From NCBI RefSeq assembly GCF_900078195.1, contig NZ_FJVE01000007.1, positions 1,922,001 through 1,986,000 of the forward strand: a stretch of DNA of 64,000 nt. Direction: 5' to 3'. Every line of letters starts with the position of its first letter. Positions within the stretch are counted from its first letter, which is position 1. Positions 29,011-37,999 of this stretch are shown in pieces. A model generated the notes under the pieces. That model saw only the letters and a program-made list of their open reading frames with translations, was not told where the DNA came from and did no database searches. The position numbers and the translations under genes were made by a program. Source of the stretch: Clostridium sp. Marseille-P299. Its GTDB lineage: Bacteria; Bacillota; Clostridia; Lachnospirales; Lachnospiraceae.

Positions 29011-30063
29011 TCATTCACTAAATTTATTATTTATCCTAACAAGTGCCCCGTTAGGTAAAGATACACTATCTATGTTTATATTTTTTACATTACATATATG
29101 ATCAATCATATTTTTCACAAACTCTTTTTCACTCTGTTCACTCTTTATATTGTAAATATCAATTAATATTTGTAATGCTTGTTCGTCTTTTAAATATCGA
29201 TATAAACCACTTCCCATTCTTATCACATCTGGTTTTTTGGGGTTATAATAATACTTCCAGAACATCATTTTCTCTGCTTCATCCTTTGATAACTCAATAC
29301 GATAATAAGGATCTGCAGTTAGTGTGCCCTCTTGTTCCTCATCACCTTCATAAGCATTACTAACAAGAAATACAGCAAAAATAATTCGATCCTCTTCTCT
29401 CATATCCTTGGTTCTAGTTGTTAGAATGGCTACCATATTTCTTGAAATTTCTCGGAATTTTCTCGATTCACCCTTCCTTACACCATTATTATTAAAACCA
29501 GCCATTACAACCCAGTTACGCATCATTTGAGATTCGTAGCAAACATACCCCTCCCCATCACATTGTTCATCTAATTCTTTTCTTGTGATTTTTCCAGAAT
29601 AATATTGTTTGCATGGACATTCTTCTTGACTACACCAATCTCGTTTAGCGCGTTCTATATTATATTGGATAAGTTTATCTGAGCAAGGTTTACGATATCC
29701 AAGTAATGTGTCGGTTTCTCCACCATTACAGTAATTACATTTAATTGCAATATTATTTCTATCCAAGTGTCTTTTAGCAGTTACTTTGACCTTCATCTTA
29801 TCTATCTCTTGTACATAAATACTATTTAGTTTTTCTTGTTTATCTTTTTGAAGATTCTCCTTAAATACCTTAATTTCTTCATTAAGCGTAACTTGTAAAG
29901 AGGAGTTTTGAAGAACTAGATAATTTTCAAAAGCTGCTGGGTATTGAAACATTTTTATACCATAAATATTGTTAAACTTAATCTTAATATTATCATCGCT
30001 TTGATCGATAACTTCACCAATACCAAATACTTTATGTATAACACCATTTCCAATCAACTGCAT
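29011..30063 (-). CDS. Cys-rich protein with Tudor-like N-terminal domain, function unknown
   Basis: I do not recognise the family (351 aa from the ATG at 30063, which has AGAGGG upstream; a further ATG lies 21 bp earlier). Residues about 1-50 match the small beta-barrel seen at the end of UvrD-type helicases (GVIHKVFGIGEVID ... GIKMFQYPAAF). A central region (about 115-180) has eight or more Cys, including CNYCNGG and CSQEECPCKQYY, suggesting a metal or Fe-S site. It lies 76 bp after hsdR on the same strand, at the end of the restriction locus. The gap 28634-29010 upstream of the Nudix relic contains nothing I recognise. Confidence 0.6.
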   Translation of the reverse strand: MQLIGNGVIHKVFGIGEVIDQSDDNIKIKFNNIYGIKMFQYPAAFENYLVLQNSSLQVTLNEEIKVFKENLQKDKQEKLNSIYVQEIDKMKVKVTAKRHLDRNNIAIKCNYCNGGETDTLLGYRKPCSDKLIQYNIERAKRDWCSQEECPCKQYYSGKITRKELDEQCDGEGYVCYESQMMRNWVVMAGFNNNGVRKGESRKFREISRNMVAILTTRTKDMREEDRIIFAVFLVSNAYEGDEEQEGTLTADPYYRIELSKDEAEKMMFWKYYYNPKKPDVIRMGSGLYRYLKDEQALQILIDIYNIKSEQSEKEFVKNMIDHICNVKNINIDSVSLPNGALVRINNKFSE

Positions 30064-30159
30064 ACAACTACCCTCTTTCATCATATAGTTTCTTTACACC
30101 CATTTCGCTAGTATATCAGTTTGTATCAGTTAATTTAATGTTTATTACATCTGATTTTC

Positions 30160-33100
30160 CTAGCTTACACACATACTTTGACTCATCAGCTCTGCCTGCT
30201 TAATCACAATATCAAGTGCTCCAGCCGCTTGTTCTGGAGGATATTTATATTTCCTAAGCAATCTCTTGACTTGTGTTCTCATATAAGCTCTTGCAGACTC
30301 TTTCTTATCCCAATCAACTGTCCTATTTTTTCGTATCAATTCAGTTAACTCCTGTGCCATTTCCACAAGCACTTGATCTTCCATATTCTCAAGAACTTTA
30401 GGATCTGCAGCCAATGCATCATAAAATGCAACTTCCTCTAAGGTCAATCCTTTTGCATCACCCGCATGATAGGATTCCGACATTTCTTGGGATAGTTTTA
30501 AGAGCTCCTCAATGACCTCAACACTTGTAATTAAACGATTGTTATACTTTTTCATCAGTTCTTGCATCTTCTCAGAAAATAATTTTGACTTAACAACACC
30601 AGTTCTTGCAATTACCTTAATATTATCTTCTAATAATTTGCGTAGTAATTCAGCAGCAATGTTCTTATGCTTCATACGTCGTATCTGTTCCATATATTCA
30701 TCAGATAATATGGATATTTCGGGATTTTTCTTACCAGCCTCTGCAAAAATATTATACATGCCATCCTCTGTGATAGCCTGCTCTAATAAATTAGTAATTC
30801 TTGAATTAATTTCATTGGTTGTAATCTTTCCATTCCCTGCAACTTTGCATAGTCCCGCTTTAATACTCTTAAAGAATTCAATTTCTTGTTTTAATTGCGC
30901 TGTTAACATACTTCTACATAAAGTTTCAGCCTGACTTAATGCAGTTGCTTCACGGATATAGATTTTCTTTTCTTCCTCTTCAAATGCAAAGGCAAATTCC
31001 AAACCATTGGTTAAAGTTTGATAACGTTCGCGGTCTGATGTTCCAAAAAATCTTGTATAATCAAAACCATAGAAACAATCACGCATGATTTCTAATTTCT
31101 CTAGAGCAATCCCATACGCTTGACTTAAGTCCGGTATCTTATCCTGATCTCGCTTTGTATATTGATTCAGTGCATTCTTTAAATCCGCTGCCATTCCGAT
31201 ATAATCAACAATCAATCCAGCTTCTTTATCTTTATAAACGCGATTAACTCTTGCAATCGCTTGCATTAAATTGTGGCCCTTCATGGGCTTATCTATGTAC
31301 ATCGTAGCCATGGATGGAACATCAAAACCGGTTAACCACATATCGACAACAATTGCTATTTTAAACGGGCTATTAATGTCTTTAAAATCGTAACCCAATT
31401 GTTTTCGATATTCTTTTGTGCCAGTTAAATCATTCCAGTCCTCTTCATCCTTATTACTATCCGTAAGAACTACTTTTATTTTATCATCCCAATTTGGCCG
31501 TTTCTCTAAAATGATTCGATAAAGATCAATTGCAATTCGTCTTGTCATACAGACAATCATAGCTTTTCCAGTTAAAACATACTGACGATCCTCATAATGC
31601 GCTATGATATCATCTGCAAGCATCGTAAGACGTTCTTTGGAGCCGATAATGGATTCAATAGTAGAAAGATCCTGCTTTGATTTTTCAATTGCAACATAAT
31701 TGGTTTCTTCTCGTAGTAATTCATATTCCTTATCAATCTGTTTTAAAATATTCTCATCAATCTTTAGTTTAGCCGTTCGATTTTCATAATAAATAGGAAC
31801 CGTTGCACCATCTTCTACTGCCTGAGTCATATCATAAACATCGATATATTCACCAAACACTTCTGTTGTAGATTTGTCATCAAAATTAATTGGGGTTCCA
31901 GTAAATCCAATAAACGTTGCGTTAGGAAGTGCATCTCTCATATACTTTGCCATTCCATACTTCCATTTACCGGTTGTACGATCTAGCGTTCCTTCCAATC
32001 CATACTGCGAACGATGTGCCTCATCTGCCATGAATATAACATTACTACGTTCTGTTAAAACTTCCGTGCCTTCTTCAAATTTCTGAATTGTTGTAAATAT
32101 AATTCCACCAGCTTTTACTTTCAACAATTCTTTTAAATGTTCTCTACTTTGTGCCTGTTTTGGTTCTTGACGTAATAATAATTTTGAACTAGCACAAAAC
32201 GTACCAAAGAGCTGACTATCTAAATCATTTCGGTCGGTCAAAACAACAATCGTTGGATTTGAAAACTGTGGATTCGTTACAAATAATCCTGCATAAAACA
32301 CCATGGAAAGACTCTTTCCACTCCCTTGCGTATGCCAAACAACACCGACCTTTTTATCATTTTTCTCAATGGCTTGCTGCGTTCTTAACGCTGCCTTACG
32401 TACTGCAAAATACTGATGATATCCAGAAAGTATCTTTACCGTCTTACCATTGATTTCTTGAAAAACAATGAAATTACGAATGATATCCAACAAACGTTCT
32501 TTTGGTAACACCCCATGTAATAAAACATCTAAGTAATGTAGCTGTTCATTTACTGGAGATTCCCCATTGATAGATTTCCATGCCATGTATCTTGTAAAAT
32601 CTGATGTTATCGTACCAAGTCTAGCATCGAAACCATCCGATATAATGTTAAAAGCATTGTATTGAAATAAACTCGGGATATCGAGTTGATAATTCTTAAT
32701 TTGATTATAAGCATCCTCTATGGAGGTTTCCTCATTTACCATGTTTTTTAATTCAAAAAGTACGGTAGGTATACCATTAATAAATACAACTAAATCTGGC
32801 CGTTTATGCTTTCGCTCAATTACTGTAAATTGGTTGATCACAGTAAAAGTATTTTTAAGTGGTTCATTAAAATCAATCAGTTTTACTTGATATGTCTTGT
32901 TTTCATCACCATCACGATAAGCAATTGGAACGCCTTCAATTAAATACTTATGAAAAGTCGCATTTAACTCTTCTAATTTAACCAGACCTAAATTCTTAAT
33001 CATCTGAAATGCTTGTTCAACAATATCATGCGTAATGGATGGATTAATACGAAACATCGCTTCTTCAAACAACTCAGTGATTAATACTTCATGATAATCC

Positions 33101-33192
33101 CTTTCTAAATCAGGACCGTACTGATAATCATAACCAAGGTTTTGAAGTTCCTCGATAACTATTTGTTCTAGTGTATTTTCATTAAATGCCAT
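30160..33192 (-). CDS. hsdR: Type I restriction enzyme R subunit HsdR
   Basis: The 1010-aa subunit cuts and translocates DNA in a type I restriction complex. The N-terminal nuclease domain shows a PD-x-ELK site (RPDLVVF at about 131-137, FELKN at 146-150). The translocase has Walker A HTQGSGKS (about 287-294), a DEAH-type box (MADEAHRSQYG) and the late motif QAIARVNRVYK. The C-terminal helical domain is complete. With hsdM split and HsdS rearranged upstream, this nuclease may lack a partner that protects the genome. Confidence 0.95.
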   Translation of the reverse strand: MAFNENTLEQIVIEELQNLGYDYQYGPDLERDYHEVLITELFEEAMFRINPSITHDIVEQAFQMIKNLGLVKLEELNATFHKYLIEGVPIAYRDGDENKTYQVKLIDFNEPLKNTFTVINQFTVIERKHKRPDLVVFINGIPTVLFELKNMVNEETSIEDAYNQIKNYQLDIPSLFQYNAFNIISDGFDARLGTITSDFTRYMAWKSINGESPVNEQLHYLDVLLHGVLPKERLLDIIRNFIVFQEINGKTVKILSGYHQYFAVRKAALRTQQAIEKNDKKVGVVWHTQGSGKSLSMVFYAGLFVTNPQFSNPTIVVLTDRNDLDSQLFGTFCASSKLLLRQEPKQAQSREHLKELLKVKAGGIIFTTIQKFEEGTEVLTERSNVIFMADEAHRSQYGLEGTLDRTTGKWKYGMAKYMRDALPNATFIGFTGTPINFDDKSTTEVFGEYIDVYDMTQAVEDGATVPIYYENRTAKLKIDENILKQIDKEYELLREETNYVAIEKSKQDLSTIESIIGSKERLTMLADDIIAHYEDRQYVLTGKAMIVCMTRRIAIDLYRIILEKRPNWDDKIKVVLTDSNKDEEDWNDLTGTKEYRKQLGYDFKDINSPFKIAIVVDMWLTGFDVPSMATMYIDKPMKGHNLMQAIARVNRVYKDKEAGLIVDYIGMAADLKNALNQYTKRDQDKIPDLSQAYGIALEKLEIMRDCFYGFDYTRFFGTSDRERYQTLTNGLEFAFAFEEEEKKIYIREATALSQAETLCRSMLTAQLKQEIEFFKSIKAGLCKVAGNGKITTNEINSRITNLLEQAITEDGMYNIFAEAGKKNPEISILSDEYMEQIRRMKHKNIAAELLRKLLEDNIKVIARTGVVKSKLFSEKMQELMKKYNNRLITSVEVIEELLKLSQEMSESYHAGDAKGLTLEEVAFYDALAADPKVLENMEDQVLVEMAQELTELIRKNRTVDWDKKESARAYMRTQVKRLLRKYKYPPEQAAGALDIVIKQAELMSQSMCVS

Positions 33193-33221
33193 GAAATCAC
33201 CCCTTTATCATTTATTTTCAT

Positions 33222-33554
33222 CTATAGCTTCTTTAGTAAAATAGGCTTTTTACCTTTAAAAGTTAGTATATTCTCATTTACAAGTATTGCAGCAATAGCA
33301 GATGCATGTCGAGGTGATAGCATTTTAAAATTATCTCGTATAAACATACCTAATCCATTCGGCATAGGGTTATCCATACTTGCACCAAGAGGATACCATT
33401 CATCAATATTAATAAAAAAGCCATCTAAAATTCTTTGGATACAACTTTTCTCTAAGGTGAATTTTAATTTAGCCCACTCTATCATCCATTCCTCTTCAGA
33501 AACAGTATATGTTATCAACTTTCCATTCCCACTCAACGGTAATACTGATTTCAT
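33222..33554 (-). CDS. Small hypothetical protein in the restriction locus
   Basis: The 110-aa product is not recognised. It has Trp-rich N-terminal sequence (EEEWMIEWAKLKF), a central GFFINIDEWYPLG stretch and a basic C-terminus. It sits 29 bp upstream of hsdR on the same strand with AGGAGAGGACTA before its ATG, so it is probably co-expressed with hsdR. Confidence 0.55.
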   Translation of the reverse strand: MKSVLPLSGNGKLITYTVSEEEWMIEWAKLKFTLEKSCIQRILDGFFINIDEWYPLGASMDNPMPNGLGMFIRDNFKMLSPRHASAIAAILVNENILTFKGKKPILLKKL

Positions 33555-33570
33555 TAGTCCTCTCCTTTAT

Positions 33571-33648
33571 ATTCAACGTGTTAGATCAATGAAGAAAAAG
33601 CAACGCTTTTTTGAGTCTATGGTAATCTAAATCCCAATTTTGTTTACT
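33571..33648. repeat. Third copy of the cassette 3' module
   Basis: This stretch matches 36439-36518 over its length: ATTCAACG, a short A/T hairpin region and ATCCCAATTTT...TTACTA. It lies directly after the stop of the 77-aa gene, just as the other copy follows the small gene at 36519-36683. Confidence 0.65.
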
Positions 33649-33880
33649 ACATATACTCTTCTTTGACTTCCACATATTTAGCAAGTTTTATTCCTTTATT
33701 AATCTCAGCAAAGTAAGATTCATTCATATCCGCCACTTTAAGTATCTCTTTTGGTGTATATCCATTACCTCTGATTTCTTTTGCATACTTGATTCCAAAC
33801 AGATGAATCATTGCAACTTTTTCTGTATTAGTAGATTCATACATTTGTCTCAATTCATTTCCCAACTCAATAATCGTCAT
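33647..33880 (-). CDS. Small HTH-like protein
   Basis: From the ATG at 33880 (GGAGGG lies 9 bp upstream) the product is 77 aa. It has an IHLFGIKYAKEI segment and a helix-turn-helix-like C-terminal half (TPKEILKVADMNESYFAEINKGIKLAKYV). Proteins of this type often sit beside type I restriction genes and may act as small DNA-binding regulators. An earlier in-frame ATG at 33889 is too close to the ribosome site. Confidence 0.6.
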   Translation of the reverse strand: MTIIELGNELRQMYESTNTEKVAMIHLFGIKYAKEIRGNGYTPKEILKVADMNESYFAEINKGIKLAKYVEVKEEYM

Positions 33881-33912
33881 CTCTATCATCCCTCCTATTC
33901 ATATTATTTTGT

Positions 33913-34059
33913 ATCCCAATTTTACTTACTATAGTGTCATAACCATATAAATTATATCGCTTTCCTTAACAATCGAGAAAACATTACATGTTTCTATATC
34001 TACTACGGTATATTTTTTGCTTGCTCATTTTTCTACTAAATTAATACTGTTTCACCATT
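33913..34059. repeat. Direct repeat copy A (degenerate small-gene relic and 3' module)
   Basis: About 147 bp closely match 36500-36647 in the same orientation. There the sequence encodes the intact 54-aa protein; here the reading frame is broken soon after NGETVL, so it is a relic fused to the end of the hsdS fragment. Confidence 0.8.
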
Positions 34060-34671
34060 CATTAACATAGGCAACAACGTATCTCTCAGAATTTGTAGCT
34101 TATTATTATTTACCGTAGTACAAACCATACTATCTAACATTGGATTAACAATCTCAGAAAACTCGTTGGCTTTATTTTCATCATATACAAATTCAAAATC
34201 TAATGTATCCTTAGGCTTACATCTTTGTCTACTATTTGTTGATCCCGTAGCAATAGACGCTATATAATCCATGAATCTATTGCTATTCAGTAAGGCATAA
34301 ACATATCCTCTGTGACTTTCAGATGTTTTATAAATCATAAACTCTGTTGAACAAACTGCATTATCGGTTAAAACTGCTGGATACCATAATCTTTTAGTCA
34401 TTGGATTTAATTTAGATAATAAAATGTCTCCCTTACTTACTAAATACTTATTACTTTTTATATCATCTCCAACATTAAATGTAGGGAAATTACACTGGTC
34501 GAAGGCAGGTATACTATAATGCTCATATACTGTTTCACCTTGAGGCATTATACTCTTTGTTGAAATCCCTGTAATTTCGCTTAGCTTTATATATTTTCCG
34601 TTTTCATTGCTAAAATGCTCGGCGTACAACGCCTCAATAAGCTTGACTAAATTCGCATTTAGTTTATGTAA
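34036..34671 (-). pseudogene. 3' half of a second hsdS (one target-recognition domain)
   Basis: The open frame starts after a TAA at 34672-34674, in the HsdS central repeat (KLNANLVKLIEALYAEHF), and continues through one target-recognition domain to LRDTLLPMLM. There is no first TRD and no native start. The last residues (NGETVLI) are not HsdS; they come from the small-gene relic repeated at 36519-36683. The fragment lies in the same direction as the full hsdS and could be a silent cassette for swapping the second specificity domain. Confidence 0.8.
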
Positions 34672-34870
34672 TTACTTGTTGATCCATACAATCTGAAATC
34701 GAAATTATTTCCACACCCAAACGATTCATATACTCTTTTGAGTATGACGCTCCACATCGAAACTTCCACGAGCAACCGTAGTCAAGATAAAACTTCTTTG
34801 CTTCTTCAAACTCAGTATCTACATATCCTTTTCGTTAAGAGCAAACAGAGCATTTATCATCATACAACAT
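34664..34870 (-). pseudogene. Small Cys-containing gene with an internal stop
   Basis: An ATG at 34870 with AGAGGAG upstream begins MLYDDKCSVCS, then hits TAA (34835-34837) and continues in frame for 56 codons (RKGYVDTEFEEAKKFYLDY ... CMDQQVIT). Two CxxC-like positions suggest a former zinc-binding protein. One nonsense change would explain it. Its tail overlaps the start of the hsdS fragment, so it marks the join of two cassettes. Confidence 0.55.
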
Positions 34871-34896
34871 AATAAAATTCTCCTCTTACTTAAACT

Positions 34897-35091
34897 CTAC
34901 GCCCTCCCCCCTTGGCACCTTGGGCATTTTCTTTGAAAGATATCTGAACCATTTGCTTTATATTTAAAATCACATTTTAAACATTGCATTTCATAGAACC
35001 ATTGGCCATAATCAGTACCTCTCTCTTCAGTTCGTCCATTATTTCTTTGACTATTACGATTGATGTATCCGTTCTCCGTAGATTTTCCCAT
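34897..35091 (-). CDS. Small zinc-ribbon protein
   Basis: The product is 64 aa, with a polar N-terminus and a C-terminal zinc ribbon: CLKC and CPRC 16 residues apart, ending CQGGRA. It lies 66 bp downstream of the recombinase on the same strand. Small ribbons of this form may bind DNA or a protein partner; function not known. Confidence 0.55.
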   Translation of the reverse strand: MGKSTENGYINRNSQRNNGRTEERGTDYGQWFYEMQCLKCDFKYKANGSDIFQRKCPRCQGGRA

Positions 35092-35157
35092 TCCAGACCC
35101 CTACATGTTCATATCGCTTTTATATTCATTCTTTTATGTACTCGGATAGAACTTATT

Positions 35158-36174
35158 CTACCCGATATATTTTTTATGAGCCAACTTTACATTATTTTGA
35201 TTTACTATGGCATAATGCATTGTAGTATCTATTTTAGCATGTCCTAATAACTTCTGTACTTGCTCTATAGGCATTCCCTTCTCTATTGCAGAAGTAGCTA
35301 ATGTTCTTCTAAATTTATGTGGGTGAACGCCCTTTACCCTAGACGAACCACCCAACCGTCTCAAACAACATTGGACTCCACCAATTTTTAATCTATTGTA
35401 TGGGAACTTATTACTTACAAATAAAGCCGTATTCTCATCCGTTCGAGTTTTTAAATAATCGGATAAATGAACTTTGGTTTTTGCATCAAAATATACTACT
35501 CTTTCTTTATTCCCTTTGCCAAATACAATGCATTCTCTATTATTAAAGTCCATATCTGATATATTAAGTTTTACTAACTCACCAACACGCATTCCTGTAG
35601 AATTTAAAAGATCAACTAATGCTAAGTCTCTAATATTAGCACATTTATCACGAAGTATTTCTATGTTTTCATCAGTAAAAGTAGTTTTTATTATTTTATC
35701 TTCCTTCACTTTATGAATCCGCCTAACAGGGCTTTTCGTTATATAATCTTCATTTTCCATCCAAGTAAAGAAACTAGAAAAAATTCTCCGTACATTATCT
35801 AATGTTACCTTACTTACCTTATTATCATTCTGATACTTTGCTAGATACGCCCTTATATCTTCTGTATTGATATCCAATATTAATTTATGGTTGTACTTAA
35901 AAAACTGTTTTAAGGTCGCTTCATAATATATAATTGTTTGTGTAGAGCAACCTTCAATCTTTTTCGAAGATGTGTACATTTCCAAGTACTTATTATTAAG
36001 ATTGTCCTCATTACCTTCTACCTTTTGATAATCCTTCTTCTGAATCAAATCATAATAAAATAATGTTGCATTTAATACATCGTTTAATTTTTTAAGTTGA
36101 TTTAAGGATAGTTCCGAGTCTAGTTGGTTACATACACTTTGTATTACCTCTTGTTTCATTGAATAATACCTCAT
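35158..36174 (-). CDS. Tyrosine recombinase of the hsdS locus
   Basis: The 338-aa recombinase has an N-terminal core-binding domain (about 55-150) and a catalytic domain with every key residue: R196 in STGMRVGEL, H286 and R289 in HPHKFRR, H312 in LLGHAKID and the nucleophile Y321 in TMHYA. It is XerC/D-like. In pneumococci and other Firmicutes, such enzymes inside type I loci shuffle hsdS domains by site-specific recombination, and the two hsdS units on either side of it here suggest the same job. It might start at M6, but no ribosome site decides it. The 5' gap (36175-36438) shows no gene. Confidence 0.9.
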   Translation of the reverse strand: MRYYSMKQEVIQSVCNQLDSELSLNQLKKLNDVLNATLFYYDLIQKKDYQKVEGNEDNLNNKYLEMYTSSKKIEGCSTQTIIYYEATLKQFFKYNHKLILDINTEDIRAYLAKYQNDNKVSKVTLDNVRRIFSSFFTWMENEDYITKSPVRRIHKVKEDKIIKTTFTDENIEILRDKCANIRDLALVDLLNSTGMRVGELVKLNISDMDFNNRECIVFGKGNKERVVYFDAKTKVHLSDYLKTRTDENTALFVSNKFPYNRLKIGGVQCCLRRLGGSSRVKGVHPHKFRRTLATSAIEKGMPIEQVQKLLGHAKIDTTMHYAIVNQNNVKLAHKKYIG

Positions 36175-36438
36175 TTCGTTTCTTTAAAGTATCGACAATG
36201 AAACATTTGCTTAATTCTAATGTTGAATTGTATATTGTTTAAGTTTTCAACCACCCAATAACACGAGTTAAACCAACTCAATCCTATAGCATATGATAAC
36301 TAGTTGACATATCTTTATTTAATGGAAACTCAAATTCTTACATATCGAGAATATTTGTTTTTAATATCACCAATAAGACTTTACAATGTAAAAGAAAAAA
36401 GATAATTCTTAAGTTGAATAGCCTTACATTTAATCTTA

Positions 36439-36647
36439 ATTCAACGCGTAGTGTCACCGAAGAGAAAACACAGATTTTTTAGGTCTGCTTGTAACCTAAA
36501 TCCCAATTTTACTTACTATAGTGTCATAGCCTTATAAAGTATATCGCTTTCCCTAGCAATCGAGAAAACAGTACATGTTTCCATATCTACTATCGTATAT
36601 TTCTTTGCTTGCTCATTTATCTCCTGTACTAATACTGTTTCTCCATT
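36439..36647. repeat. Direct repeat copy B with cassette 3' module
   Basis: 36500-36647 matches 33913-34059 and 36439-36518 matches 33571-33648, all in the same orientation. Together they place the same 3' sequence after three different ORFs in the locus. Confidence 0.8.
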
Positions 36648-36683
36648 TGTAAGAACTACTACATCATTTCTTTGATATTTCAT
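36519..36683 (-). CDS. 54-aa protein downstream of hsdS
   Basis: The ATG at 36683 follows AGGGAGAAG and encodes MKYQRNDVVVLTNGETVL, an IVDMETCTVFSI segment and a short basic tail. The beta-rich, Tudor- or SH3-like pattern suggests a small barrel. It begins 26 bp after the hsdS stop. A decayed copy lies at the end of the second hsdS fragment, which shows it once travelled with hsdS cassettes. Function unknown. Confidence 0.6.
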
Positions 36684-36708
36684 ACTACAGCTTCTCCCTA
36701 TTTTTTTA

Positions 36709-37884
36709 TTAGACGAATACTTCTACTTCTGACAAATCAATGTCACCTGACATAAGTTTAGGCAACAATATATCTCTCAGATCCATTAATCTCTGTTTTT
36801 CCTCTTCTAGTATCTCTTGCTGCTTAAATAAAGACATACAAAGCATATTAAATTCTTTTAATACTATTTCATCTGGGATAATTGCTTCAATATTCTTCAT
36901 AATTGTCCCTGATACTTCTTTAAATGTGGAACCAGAAGCCATATTCTCAATCTTTTCTAAATTATATTTCAAAAAGTAATATATATAGGCAGTACCAATA
37001 TTCTCATTTGGAACAACTGACTTAAACCCTTGATTTGTTGTTACCTCGTTTTTTGCTATTGCTATATAACCTATAGGCGCTCTTGAACTAAATAAAACTG
37101 TTCCAGCAGGCATCACCTTTGCACTACTTTTTTGCAATCCTAATTCTGTAATATCGATATCCCCGCGTTCAATAAATTTATTTTTATTATTAGATAGATC
37201 CTTAGGGGTGATCCATGGAATACCACTTTCACAATAGTACTCATCTTTTGACTTAGAAGGAGTACTTCCTCCCACCACAGCTCCAAGATCCACTATTGTT
37301 CCTTTTATCCAGCTTTCTTGATGTTCATCAATAAAGAACTTCTTATATAAAACTAAGCCCATCTCTTCTAAATTCGCATTTAACTTATTATTAACCTTAA
37401 TTTTTTCATCTATATAGCAAAGAATTGTGGCAATTTTTCTTTGTTCGTCTAACTCTGGAAAATCAAACTCCATATTAGCAATTAGATCAGTCTGAACTCT
37501 TTGTCTTCCACTAGTTCCAGTCATTGATTTAATAGCAATATCTCTGAATTCATGTGTATTAATAAAATAATAAAGGAACTGTGAATCAGAGACTCCTAAC
37601 TTACCTCTAAATACAATGTACTCGGTTGATCCGAATCCGACCTCTCCCTCATCTAAAATATCTACGTACCCACCTTTTCCATTTTCAAGACATGGTGTTA
37701 TACGCGCCATTAAAGTGTCACCATTTTGAAACTTTGTACCACCATTATATTTTTCAATTGAATAGCTTTTTATAGATTTACCAAATATAGGTAAATCCGT
37801 CATAGCTATCTTCTTTGCTAATTGCCCTTTTTTTAAAGTTAATCGAGGATTAATTTCGCAAAAATCACTTAATTTCATTCGCAT
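36709..37884 (-). CDS. hsdS: Type I restriction-modification specificity subunit HsdS
   Basis: The 391-aa subunit sets DNA target choice for the HsdM/HsdR complex. It has the usual two target-recognition domains: the first about residues 1-150 and the second about 190-355. Each is followed by a conserved helical repeat (INEK-type helix with NNKLNANLEEMG near 165; KQQEILEEEKQRLMDLRDILLPKLMSGDIDL near 360). The central repeat shares a 15-bp DNA stretch (CTAAATTCGCATTTA on the plus strand) with the second hsdS fragment, a plausible crossover site. Start may be M3 rather than M1. Confidence 0.93.
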   Translation of the reverse strand: MRMKLSDFCEINPRLTLKKGQLAKKIAMTDLPIFGKSIKSYSIEKYNGGTKFQNGDTLMARITPCLENGKGGYVDILDEGEVGFGSTEYIVFRGKLGVSDSQFLYYFINTHEFRDIAIKSMTGTSGRQRVQTDLIANMEFDFPELDEQRKIATILCYIDEKIKVNNKLNANLEEMGLVLYKKFFIDEHQESWIKGTIVDLGAVVGGSTPSKSKDEYYCESGIPWITPKDLSNNKNKFIERGDIDITELGLQKSSAKVMPAGTVLFSSRAPIGYIAIAKNEVTTNQGFKSVVPNENIGTAYIYYFLKYNLEKIENMASGSTFKEVSGTIMKNIEAIIPDEIVLKEFNMLCMSLFKQQEILEEEKQRLMDLRDILLPKLMSGDIDLSEVEVFV

Positions 37885-37999
37885 GTTGTCACCTATCCAT
37901 TTAATATATGTTTCTTTATTTCTAGTAAGCTAAAATCTCATTAATTTCTTTCTGATATAATCATCCAATGATTCCATTAATTTTAGATTCATTACTTTT

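Noticed and set aside
28596..29101. Several plus-strand open frames between the Nudix relic and the Cys-rich gene
   Set aside because: They lack ribosome sites and recognisable domains, and their composition is like AT-rich non-coding sequence.
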